A stretch of 64,000 nt of DNA from NCBI GenBank assembly GCA_964565405.1, contig CAZMEW010000003.1, positions 13,841 to 77,840 on the forward strand, written 5' to 3'. Made by a program: the position numbers and the translations under genes. Shown here in pieces: positions 42,875 through 51,294 of this stretch. This DNA comes from UBA922 sp964565405 (GTDB taxonomy: Bacteria; Patescibacteriota; Patescibacteriia; Magasanikbacterales; UBA922). Each line of letters starts with the position of its first letter. Within the stretch, counting starts at the first letter, position 1. The notes under the pieces are model-generated. The model was not told the DNA's origin. It was given only the letters and a program-made list of their open reading frames with translations, and did not search any database.

Positions 42875-45232
42875 ATGCCTTTCTCAAGATATATTTCTAT
42901 AGCAACTATCATATTTTTTTCTGTAACTATTTTTTGTGTTACGGTAAAACCTGTACACGCAACTCCAACATTTAATACCACCTTCAGCGCTAGCGCCTCA
43001 CTCGCAACCCTCAATATCATCAAGCAAATACGAGTTAACCCTAGCGATGGTAAGGTATACGTACTCGGTATCTCCACAAGTACTTTTGGTGTTTTTACTG
43101 CTGACGGATCGAGCTATAGCAATATCACCTACGATGTAGGGTTACCCGCGTTCTCAACCACAGATATGGTTATCAACAATAATACTATTTTTTTGGTTAT
43201 CAGTGGTTCAACGAATGCTGTCTATCAATACAACATCGTCGGATCAGGTGCCTATTTTGTATCGAGTAACACCGGTCTTGCTTCTGCCACAGCAGCTATG
43301 GCATTTGGTGAGGACGGGACTATATATGTAACCAAGGGAACATCCGCATATACTTTCGATAACAATCTGAATATCACCGCTACTTCAACCATGGTATCAA
43401 TTCCCACTCACCTGGGATATGCCGCGGGAAGATTATTTTATCAAACTAGCGCAGGAAAATTTGCGAGTCTTGCCTTTGGCCAGCCTGAAACTGTCATAGC
43501 TACAAGCGGACCGACAGGTGCAAATATTAGAGGCTTTGCCGTTTCACCGGATGGTAGTGCTCTTTATTATGCCTCAACTAGCACGCTCAAAAAGCTCTTG
43601 GTCACCAGCGGCACCACATTATGGACATCTTCTGTCTCGAATCCCGCTGCTATAGATATAAATAACTCAGGACAAATTACGATGATTAACGCTAGCGGTA
43701 CCGTTTCGATCTACAATCCGATCAACCCGGTATCCAATTTTATTACTACTGCTTCTAGCAGTAATGCAGTACTAAACTGGACTTCAGGCGTTTCTGATAG
43801 CGATTTCAGTGGAGTTACCATTCGACGCAGTGTAACTAATTATCCCACAAGTATCGATGATGGAAGCTTAGTTACCTCGTCTGCAATAACTTCTACCTTC
43901 ATCGATACTGGCTTAGTTGACGCGACCACTTACTACTATACAATATTTAATCAAACAATCGACGGCTATTACAGTGCGGGTGTAACTTCATCCGTAACAA
44001 TCGACCTACCCCCTGAACCACCGACACTCTCTGCCTCAGATAGTGGTAGCACGATTAATCTTTCTTGGACAACACCGACAGATACCGATACTTTTATTAT
44101 TAGACGAAGTACGACTGACTTTCCACTATCGACAACAGACGGATTGGCAGTAACGACCACTGATTTCTCAATAACTTCTTTAGCTGACACAAATCTACCT
44201 GATGGTGTGTACTACTACAGTATTTTCGCTGCTGATAGTCAGAATAATTATTCTACAGCAGGCACTGCTACTGCAGAGATTGATACAACTGGACCCGCGA
44301 CACCTAATACTTTTACCGCAACCGCAAATGGTAGCACGATCAATTTGTCATGGCTAAATCCAGTTGACTCAGATTTTGTTTCCTCAATTATTCGTCGTAG
44401 TATTACAAATTTTCCAACTTCAACTACTGACGGCAGCCTAGTAACCAATACTGCTAGTACTAGTTATTCCGATCAGTCATTGACCGATGGTACATATTAT
44501 TACAGTATTTTTGCCCTTGATGCGAACGGTAATTTCTCCATATCAACAACCTCGAGCGCGACCGTACATACATCCGCGCCTGCCGTCCATAGACAAGGTG
44601 GGGTCAGCTTTTCACCAGTACTCCCTTCCAGTCTCAACACCGGACAACTCCAGTTTCTTATCTCAGGTCAATCAAACCCAGCGGGTATAGTCAAGGTTTC
44701 GTCATCAAAAATTACACTACAATTGAATGCTGATCCAACTACCGTGCGTGGGTATGCGCTCTCTTTTGACCCCCTCTTTACCAATGCTACTATTACTCCC
44801 TTAACCGATCCATCAAGCAACACGTTTACACTACCTGATAAAGCTGGGACATACACACTCTATCTCAAATATTATTCTCTTACGGGACAAGCTTCTCCCA
44901 TATTGTCCCAAACAGTCTCCTACACACCAAATATTTCGTTTGCACCAAAGAAGGGCGTAACTGGATTCAACCGAACACTCAAGCCAGGAATGCGGGGTAG
45001 TGATGTGCAAGCATTACAGATATTCCTTAATCAGCAAGGCTATCTGGTCACACAAAGTGGTTTTGGCTCACCCGGATATGAAACCAATTTCTATGGGCCA
45101 GGGACTACACGTGCTATTATCAAATTCCAAGAAGCACACAAAGATGCAATCCTCAAGATGTATAACCTCGAAAAGGGAACGGGTATTTTTGGACCAGCAA
45201 CTATGGCATTCATACATACTCTACAATATTAG
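42875..45232 (+). CDS. Secreted FN3-repeat protein with C-terminal peptidoglycan-binding domain
   Basis: This 785-residue protein has a Sec signal (hydrophobic 8-24, likely cleavage after VKPVHA near 30). Residues about 35-275 form a propeller-like beta region (KVYVLGISTSTFGVF, DGSALYYASTSTLKKLLV). Three FN3-type repeats follow (about 280-565), each with a diagnostic RRSxTxxPxSxxDG motif. The C terminus (about 705-785) is a PG_binding_1 domain: LKPGMRGSDVQALQIFLNQQ ... FYGPGTTRAIIKFQEAHK ... GTGIFGPATMAF. It is therefore a wall-tethered surface protein. It is transcribed divergently from the Tat/cohesin operon, so it may be co-regulated with it. Confidence 0.9.
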   Translation: MPFSRYISIATIIFFSVTIFCVTVKPVHATPTFNTTFSASASLATLNIIKQIRVNPSDGKVYVLGISTSTFGVFTADGSSYSNITYDVGLPAFSTTDMVINNNTIFLVISGSTNAVYQYNIVGSGAYFVSSNTGLASATAAMAFGEDGTIYVTKGTSAYTFDNNLNITATSTMVSIPTHLGYAAGRLFYQTSAGKFASLAFGQPETVIATSGPTGANIRGFAVSPDGSALYYASTSTLKKLLVTSGTTLWTSSVSNPAAIDINNSGQITMINASGTVSIYNPINPVSNFITTASSSNAVLNWTSGVSDSDFSGVTIRRSVTNYPTSIDDGSLVTSSAITSTFIDTGLVDATTYYYTIFNQTIDGYYSAGVTSSVTIDLPPEPPTLSASDSGSTINLSWTTPTDTDTFIIRRSTTDFPLSTTDGLAVTTTDFSITSLADTNLPDGVYYYSIFAADSQNNYSTAGTATAEIDTTGPATPNTFTATANGSTINLSWLNPVDSDFVSSIIRRSITNFPTSTTDGSLVTNTASTSYSDQSLTDGTYYYSIFALDANGNFSISTTSSATVHTSAPAVHRQGGVSFSPVLPSSLNTGQLQFLISGQSNPAGIVKVSSSKITLQLNADPTTVRGYALSFDPLFTNATITPLTDPSSNTFTLPDKAGTYTLYLKYYSLTGQASPILSQTVSYTPNISFAPKKGVTGFNRTLKPGMRGSDVQALQIFLNQQGYLVTQSGFGSPGYETNFYGPGTTRAIIKFQEAHKDAILKMYNLEKGTGIFGPATMAFIHTLQY

Positions 45233-45270
45233 GGTTTTACCCCCTAGTCCGATTCCTAAAAAATAATCAC

Positions 45271-45305
45271 AAATTAAATCATCCCAGTAAAGGGATGATT
45301 TAATT
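45271..45305 (+). terminator. Rho-independent terminator after the peptidoglycan-binding protein gene
   Basis: A 15-base perfect stem (AAATTAAATCATCCC, loop AGTAAA, reverse complement) lies 38 bases after the stop and abuts the 3' end of the convergent tRNA-Glu gene. It may serve both. Confidence 0.92.
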
Positions 45306-45380
45306 TGGTAGCCCGTAGGGGAATCGGACCCCTGTTACCAGGATGAGAACCTAGCGTCCTAGCCACTAGACGAACGGGCC
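45306..45380 (-). tRNA. tRNA-Glu (CTC)
   Basis: The minus strand gives a 75-base cloverleaf: acceptor GGCCCGT with ACGGGCT (first pair G-T), anticodon stem CTAGG/CCTGG with one mismatch, loop TTCTCAT giving anticodon CTC, T arm AGGGG TCCGATT CCCCT, and an encoded CCA. Confidence 0.93.
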
Positions 45381-45444
45381 TCTTTTTTATTTGGTGATAC
45401 CCGATATACTAGATGAAAATAACTCAAAAGTCAATTCCCCCACT

Positions 45445-47241
45445 TCATCTTTCTGGAGGAATATGGAAGTACGACATGAGATACGTAGTAATCTGTGCAA
45501 ATAATGGAGCTGCGGTGATGTTCGCATATGACCGTTGCGGTTTTTCTAGCCGAATTAACATAACAAATTTTGGATTATCGACCGGTCCAAATCCAATAAA
45601 AGAATGATTGGTTTCTGTTGAATATCCACCAGGACCTGCGATTTGCGCGGTACCTGTTTTTCCTGCAATATAATATCCCGGCACCTTTCCCCTAATACCT
45701 TCGCTAAAATCTACAACTCTTACCATCATTGCAGCTACCGTATCTGCAGTGTGTTTATCTATCACTTGACGCACTTCCGTTGGATCGATATCTTCTATTT
45801 TTCCATTTGCATATTCAATGCGTTTTACAATATATGGTTTCATAAGCTTTCCCCCATTTGCTATTGCTGAAAATGCAGTTACCATTTGAAGCGGAGTAAC
45901 TGTAATTCCTTGTCCAAATGAAGCCGTTGCTGTGTAGCAGTCAACCTTATCCCCTTTGTTTTCATACAACCCCGCAATAGTACCTGGTACTTCAGTATCA
46001 AGCTCAAGTCCTGTTTTTGTTCCGAAACCAAATTTTTCCACATATGATCGAAAAATTTCTTTGCCTAATTTTTTTACTATATACACGACTCCGGTATTAA
46101 TAGAATGTTCCAAAATCCCACTCATATCCTGAGCACCATAGTTACGATTTTCGGCATTTTGAATAGGCTTCTTGCAATTTCCATCCGCACTCCCTGTATC
46201 AGTAAATGGGTCGCCTGGTTTTACCACCCCGGCATCAAGTGCGGCAGCCATGGTGATCGGCTTGAAAACTGATCCTGGTTCATATGACTCAAAAATAGAG
46301 AGATTATTATATGATGATGGATTTTCTACCTTTCCATATTCATTGGGGTCAAAATCTGGAATTGAACACATGGTGATAATTGCACCGCTCAGAGGATCCA
46401 TAATAATAAGCGATCCTGATTGCGCTTCATACGTCTTTACCGCAGCTCTCAGTCGTTCGCACACTTCGTCCTGAAGGGTGCGGTCAAGGGTAAGGATTAA
46501 ATTCGCCCCATCAACTGCCTGCTCGAACGACCTTCCTGCAAGCGGAATCCACGCCCCCTTCGCACTTCTAATTCCCTCGAGAAATCCACCATTGCCTCCG
46601 ATAACTGAATTCCAATATCCTTCGATTCCATATCTACCGACTGATTCCCCTGTCTCATTTTTCCCTACAAATCCTACAACCGGACCCGCAAGCACACCTT
46701 CAGGATAGAATCGTTCTCGAAAACGAGTAAAATAAATTCCCGGCAACTTCAGAGCTTCGAGCCTATTCTTAGTCTCCTCATCAATATTTTTTTCTAGTTG
46801 TTCATAACCATCATTTTCTTTTTGCAATTGTTCTAATACTTCTGTTTTTTTCTCATCGTCATAGTCGAAAAAATCCGTAAGTGCGTTTGTAACTTCGAGA
46901 GGAGTTTTCGGGTCTTCATATCTCCGAGTGTCCGCAAATACAATAAATTTGTCTCGATTGAGTGCAAGCGGGGTCAATTTTCCATCATTATTTTCGAGAT
47001 AAATAGAGCCACGTTCGGGTGTAAGTTCTGCAAAGACTTCGTGTGAATCTGATGCAAGCGCGGTATAAAAGCTATGCTGCATGATCATGAGAGTGAACAA
47101 CCGTATAATGATTGCCGTAATAATCAATAAAAACACAACCCTGATCACCTGCAGGCGTCGTGTTTCAGCGTCTCCTGTAGAAGCGCGAGGAGAGTGCATG
47201 TCATGACGCGCAACTCGACGCACCCGATATGTCCGTGCCAT
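45445..47241 (-). CDS. ftsI: FtsI-type peptidoglycan transpeptidase (penicillin-binding protein)
   Basis: This class B penicillin-binding protein cross-links septal or lateral peptidoglycan. The 598 residues comprise a basic N terminus, one membrane span (VIRVVFLLIITAIIIRLFTL), a dimerisation/pedestal domain with RGSIYLENNDGKLTPLALNR, and the transpeptidase domain. Active-site motifs: SVFK (S324 and K327), SIN in LEHSINTGV and KTG in AGKTGTAQIAG. There is no PASTA domain. It follows pilT by 11 bases; FtsI versus elongation-specific PBP2 cannot be fully decided without a tree, and no other division gene is nearby. Confidence 0.93.
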   Translation of the reverse strand: MARTYRVRRVARHDMHSPRASTGDAETRRLQVIRVVFLLIITAIIIRLFTLMIMQHSFYTALASDSHEVFAELTPERGSIYLENNDGKLTPLALNRDKFIVFADTRRYEDPKTPLEVTNALTDFFDYDDEKKTEVLEQLQKENDGYEQLEKNIDEETKNRLEALKLPGIYFTRFRERFYPEGVLAGPVVGFVGKNETGESVGRYGIEGYWNSVIGGNGGFLEGIRSAKGAWIPLAGRSFEQAVDGANLILTLDRTLQDEVCERLRAAVKTYEAQSGSLIIMDPLSGAIITMCSIPDFDPNEYGKVENPSSYNNLSIFESYEPGSVFKPITMAAALDAGVVKPGDPFTDTGSADGNCKKPIQNAENRNYGAQDMSGILEHSINTGVVYIVKKLGKEIFRSYVEKFGFGTKTGLELDTEVPGTIAGLYENKGDKVDCYTATASFGQGITVTPLQMVTAFSAIANGGKLMKPYIVKRIEYANGKIEDIDPTEVRQVIDKHTADTVAAMMVRVVDFSEGIRGKVPGYYIAGKTGTAQIAGPGGYSTETNHSFIGFGPVDNPKFVMLIRLEKPQRSYANITAAPLFAQITTYLMSYFHIPPER

Positions 47242-47252
47242 GGTAGAGGTAC

Positions 47253-48287
47253 TTAAAGATGTTTATCCCGTCCTACTCGATTTCTCGCTGTTTCCTCACT
47301 AATCAATCTTTCTTTTACAAGCCATTTTATTGATTGTTCCATCGTAATCATTCCATTTTTTGCGCCCGTTTGAATTGCACTTGCAAGTTGCGCAATATTA
47401 TTTTCACGGATCAAATTAGCGACTGCCGAGGTATTCATCAATATTTCTCGCGCTACCACACGGGTCTGGTCCATACTTGGAATCAATTGTTGCGCTACGA
47501 CCGCCCGAAGTACACTCGAAAGCTGAATCAATACTTGTTTTTGCTTTGGCCCTTCAAATACATCCACAATACGCTCGATTGCTTCAGCGGCACTTGATGT
47601 GTGAAGTGTTGAAAATACTAAGTGCCCAGTTTCTGCGGCAGTCAGGGCAGTCGCGATAGTTTCGGGATCCCGCATCTCACCCACCATAATAACATTCGGG
47701 TCTTGCCGAAGTACATGTTTCAGGGCAGATGCAAACGATGGAGTATCCCCTCCTAGTTCACGCTGTTCGATCAGACTTTTTTTGCTTTCAAACACAAATT
47801 CTATCGGGTCTTCAATCGTCACGATATGCGCATTGCGTGAGTTATTAATTTCTTCAATCATACGTGCAATCGTCGTTGATTTACCATTTCCAGTCGGGCC
47901 CACGACTAATACCAACCCATCAATCAATTTGGTCATTTCATATAATGGCTCTTCAAAACGCAATACTTCACCAGAAGGGACTTCGGTCGGTACGAGACGT
48001 GCTGCGAGTCCGACTGATTGCTCTTGACGATGTATATTAATACGAAACCGTGCTTTCTTGTGTGTGTAGCCAAAATCAAGATCATGCTCAACATCAAATC
48101 TTTTTTTACTCACCGGATCAAGAATTCCCACAATAGCATTCTCCACTTCTTTTTCCCCTAAAACTGCTTCTGCAATTGGAATAAGCTCGCCATGCACTCG
48201 AATCATCGGTTTTTCATGCGCAACCAGATGCAGATCTGACGCACCCTCCTTAATTGCATATTCTAAATACTGAGCAAGTGGTTTCAT
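47253..48287 (-). CDS. pilT: PilT-type twitching/retraction ATPase
   Basis: This hexameric ATPase powers retraction of type IV pili for twitching and DNA uptake. At 344 residues it has typical length. Visible motifs: the N-terminal PilT domain (EGASDLHLVAHEKPMIRVHG), Walker A GPTGNGKSTT (130-139), the Asp box (HIVTIEDPIEFVF), Walker B (DPNVIMVGEMRDPETIATAL) and the His box (TGHLVFSTLHTSSAAEAIERI). The C-terminal AIRNLIRE-like retraction motif appears as AVANLIREN. It pairs functionally with pilD, pilin and pilM at 2935-5904; no PilB or PilC is in the window. Confidence 0.95.
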   Translation of the reverse strand: MKPLAQYLEYAIKEGASDLHLVAHEKPMIRVHGELIPIAEAVLGEKEVENAIVGILDPVSKKRFDVEHDLDFGYTHKKARFRINIHRQEQSVGLAARLVPTEVPSGEVLRFEEPLYEMTKLIDGLVLVVGPTGNGKSTTIARMIEEINNSRNAHIVTIEDPIEFVFESKKSLIEQRELGGDTPSFASALKHVLRQDPNVIMVGEMRDPETIATALTAAETGHLVFSTLHTSSAAEAIERIVDVFEGPKQKQVLIQLSSVLRAVVAQQLIPSMDQTRVVAREILMNTSAVANLIRENNIAQLASAIQTGAKNGMITMEQSIKWLVKERLISEETARNRVGRDKHL

Positions 48288-48335
48288 ATACAGTCAGATA
48301 AACAAAAAATAATTTATCGAAAATAAATTAGTTCT

Positions 48336-48341
48336 ATTTTA
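48336..48341 (-). promoter_or_regulatory. Possible -10 of the pilT-ftsI operon
   Basis: TGGTAAAAT on the minus strand is an extended -10 about 48 bases before the pilT ATG. The -35 is poor. Confidence 0.4.
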
Positions 48342-48411
48342 CCATATTTGAACCAAACCAAGAAATATACTTGATTTCCCGTCTGAGGGGGCGTATCATG
48401 TAATTTTATTA

Positions 48412-48484
48412 CGGGCTATAGCGCAGTTGGTAGCGCGCATCGTTCGGGACGATGAGGTCGTGGGTTCAAGTCCCACTAGCCCGA
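48412..48484 (+). tRNA. tRNA-Pro (CGG), no encoded CCA
   Basis: A clean cloverleaf: acceptor CGGGCTA/TAGCCCG, D arm GCGC/GCGC, anticodon stem CATCG/CGATG with loop TTCGGGA giving CGG, and T arm GTGGG TTCAAGT CCCAC. The discriminator A is followed by CTA, so CCA must be added by the CCA-adding enzyme, unlike the other two tRNA genes here. Confidence 0.95.
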
Positions 48485-48532
48485 CTACACATATTCATCC
48501 AATTCCTTGTTAAGATCGAAAAAACTGCATTC

Positions 48533-50570
48533 CTACTTAGTAGGCTCTACCAGATGCTCGAGTTTTGCGCTTTCAATAAGTAGTCCCCCTATTCCTCCAG
48601 TCTTTTCACTAGAAAAATCTATTACTTTACTCTCATAGAGACGATATCCTTTCTTTTCAACCGTAATATAATAGGTGCTCGGCCCAACCAGGATTGCATA
48701 TCTACCTCTTCGATCAGTGACTGCCATCCCAACTAATTTGTGATACATACTGTCAAATACACGGACCACTGCTTTTCCTATTGGTTTACCCGTAGTTAAA
48801 TCGGTGATATATCCCACGGTATTCTTCCTCTTTTTGACCGATATTCTATATATAAAAAGATAAATAATCAAATGTAGAATGAGAAGCGCTGCAATGAATA
48901 ATTTTGGTGAAATAATCAAAGAGATGATAGTTGCGATAATACCAACCAAGCTTACGCCTTTTTGAATACCTACGCGTGTATATTCTGCTATCAATTTTGC
49001 TGTGCTCTTCGTTTCCAATTCTGGGTCAAGTGGAATACTATAATTTAGCTCTTTTGGCTCACTTTCCACCTTAAACTCTTCTCCATGATAGAGATTCACA
49101 TATCTACGATCTTCTGAAAAATTCTTGAGGTATTCACTCATCTTATTAAAGCCACTTTTTTGTACCTCAATCCGATACGATCCCGGGTCACCCGACATAA
49201 AATAACGCCCTTCAGCATCAGTTACTTGGGTCTGAGTAATCCCACCAGTTTGCGCATTGATTAATCGAACTGCAGCGAGATCGAGTGGTTGTTTTGTATA
49301 CGCATTATATACCACACCCCATTGTTTTTGTTTTCGACGCTTATATAGCAAAAATGGTTGAGAAAAAATCAACCTTAAAAAGAGTAATACTTGAGATAAT
49401 TCAAATCCTGTAGCGACCACATTCGCGACTGCAGCAGTTGCAAGTATAGGTGTCGCTACCACTTCATTAGTTTTCTCCACTACTGGATTATCGACTACTA
49501 TTTTTGCGGTATTCACGGCTGTGTCAACTACTTTTTTTACCGCAATGATTGCAGGTGTTTCTACGATTGCTTGTACTGTTTCTCCAACAAAACCTGAGAC
49601 AATATCAGTTACAATCGATACTGACTCAACAATATTTGAGGTTATATTGGTTACTGCACTACCGCCCGTACCGCTACCGCCCTGGTCGGTAGGTGGCAAA
49701 TCAGAAGGTTCCCCTGTGGGTGGCTCACCCGGCTGAGTGCAGGTCGGATAGTCTGATGCACCATTGGCGCAGGTTGGATCTGGGGGTGGAGTGCAGGTCG
49801 GATAGTCTGATGCACCATTGGCGCAGGTTGGATCTGGGGGTGGNNNNNNNNNNNNNNNNNNNNNNNNNNNNNNNNNNNNNNNNNNNNNNNNNNNNNNNNN
49901 NNNNNNNNNNNNNNNNNNNNNNNNNNNNNNNNNNNNNNNNNNNAGTGCAGGTCGGATAGTCTGATGCACCATTGGCGCAGGTTGGTGCTGGTCCTCCCCC
50001 ACATGAATTTTGTGTACACGAAGATGAGCATGTCTGTGGACATGATCCGTTATTTGAACCACTATCGCATGACTCACCACTTTCCACTATTCCATTTCCA
50101 CACGATGCAGCGCTGCAGTGACGCCAATCAGTTTCTACACTGCAATGGTCACAGTCAAAAGTAATTCTCCCAGCGTCTGACGATACGTCTCCTGTCATTC
50201 CCGTAAACTCACCTGACTCATTAATAGTGACTCCGCTCATTGAAACCCACCCTAACTGTGTAGACCATGCCCATCCGCCGAGCGCACCAGAACAAGAATT
50301 AGTTACCCCTCCATTAGTCGGAGAAAAATTAATCCACCCGTGAGTTTGTGACCATGCATATCCAGTAATCCCTGTATTGGTAATAACCAATCCGTGATAA
50401 TTATCCAAACTGTCAGTAGGAGCAAAATTAATCCAACCAAAATTTTCCCCCCAGGCATATCTGCTGGAAGTATTGATCGTGCCTATGGTGGGAGATGCAT
50501 GAGCGACAGAATGTGAATATACAACTCCGACAAGACAGAGTACCCACACTACTACATACTTACGGAGCAT
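48533..50570 (-). CDS. Surface protein with cysteine-rich 18-residue repeats and a C-terminal membrane module (contains an assembly gap)
   Basis: The gene runs from ATG 50570 to the stop at 48533 and is cut by 100 N. The N-terminal part has a signal peptide (MLRKYVVVWVLCLVGVVYS, then VAHA) and repeats with W residues (GWINFAPTDSL, GYAWSQTHGWINFSPTN, GWAWSTQLGWVSMSG). It also has a cysteine-rich EGF-like part (CGNGIVESGESCDSG). Then come 18-residue repeats TCANGASDYPTCTPPPDP, in which the gap lies. The C-terminal part has a P/G linker, a span and KRRKQKQ, a carboxypeptidase-regulatory-like domain (WGVVYNAYTKQPLDLAAVRL), a membrane hairpin and a second such domain (KPIGKAVVRVFDSM). This module matches the 1996-residue protein. 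The placeholder N count breaks the frame only artificially. Confidence 0.8.
49736..49985 (-). repeat. 54-bp tandem coding repeat spanning the assembly gap
   Basis: Two exact copies lie at 49736-49789 and 49790-49843, and a third partial copy starts at 49944 after the gap. The unit encodes 18 residues. True copy number is unknown. Confidence 0.9.
49844..49943. other. Assembly gap (100 N)
   Basis: A round 100-N placeholder inside a near-identical tandem repeat, as expected where short reads collapse. Confidence 0.98.
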
Positions 50571-50580
50571 AGGAAACTAT

Positions 50581-51252
50581 TTATTCACCACCGATAATCA
50601 AAATATCAGCTTCAGGCTTTTCTTCACCCTCAGGTAGCGTACCTACGGTACCATTGAGTAATTTTGCAATTCCATCAGCCTCTACATTCATATTCCCGAT
50701 CAAATCAACAACAATAACACCTTGGTATTTTGTGTGAGCATTTTTGATAACTGATGTTTCTGTATTAGTAAATTGTGTTTTAATTTTTGTCTCGATTTCT
50801 GCAGCGTACCCAGTTTTTTCTGAACCATTGTAATATGCAATACGTACTATACGCGCTGGTACCGTAGGCTCTGCAGTATCTGTACTACTCATACCCTCTT
50901 GATTTTCATTGAAATAAATCGGCGCAACCTCGATCACTTTTTTGGTTTCTGGTCTGTACAAAATTGCTTTTTTTGCATTTGTATACACTAGAACTTTATC
51001 CCCCTCGATCGCATGCACAAAAAATGGTTGATCTGCGAGTTTTTCTTTGTCAACCACGGTTGCAATCGTAGGATTCTCATCTTGAGGAAGTTCCATATAG
51101 CTCGAAACTACTCCAAGAATTTCACTCGCCTCTTCTGGTGGATTCTGTACCGTAGTTACTTTTTTCCATTGGAAATAGAAGTACCCTGTAGTACCGAAAG
51201 ATCCCACCAGCAATATTATTCCGAACACTATCATCAAATTTCGTCTAAGCAT
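50581..51252 (-). CDS. Membrane protein with LytR_C-like domain (223 residues)
   Basis: The N-terminal span (LMIVFGIILLVGSFGTTGYFYF) is followed by QWKKVTTVQNPPEEASEILG. A conserved region of about 80 residues comes next (VVSSYMELPQDENPTIATVV ... DKVLVYTNAKKAILYRPETKKV ... VAPIYF). The C-terminal third resembles the LytR_C domain found after LytR-CpsA-Psr enzymes: RIAYYNGSEKTGYAAEIETK, then GVIVVDLIGN and ILIIGGE. The protein would face outward. Its first about 115 residues are paralogous to the protein at 57899. It lies between two giant surface protein genes, 10 bases from the downstream one. Confidence 0.75.
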   Translation of the reverse strand: MLRRNLMIVFGIILLVGSFGTTGYFYFQWKKVTTVQNPPEEASEILGVVSSYMELPQDENPTIATVVDKEKLADQPFFVHAIEGDKVLVYTNAKKAILYRPETKKVIEVAPIYFNENQEGMSSTDTAEPTVPARIVRIAYYNGSEKTGYAAEIETKIKTQFTNTETSVIKNAHTKYQGVIVVDLIGNMNVEADGIAKLLNGTVGTLPEGEEKPEADILIIGGE

Positions 51253-51294
51253 ATAAACTATCTCATTATCACAATTAATTAACGCGGTTTGGTA

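Noticed and set aside
49736..49985. Direct repeats near the gap, reminiscent of a CRISPR array
   Set aside because: Units are contiguous without spacers, are multiples of three and encode a repeating protein in frame with a surface gene; no cas genes are present.
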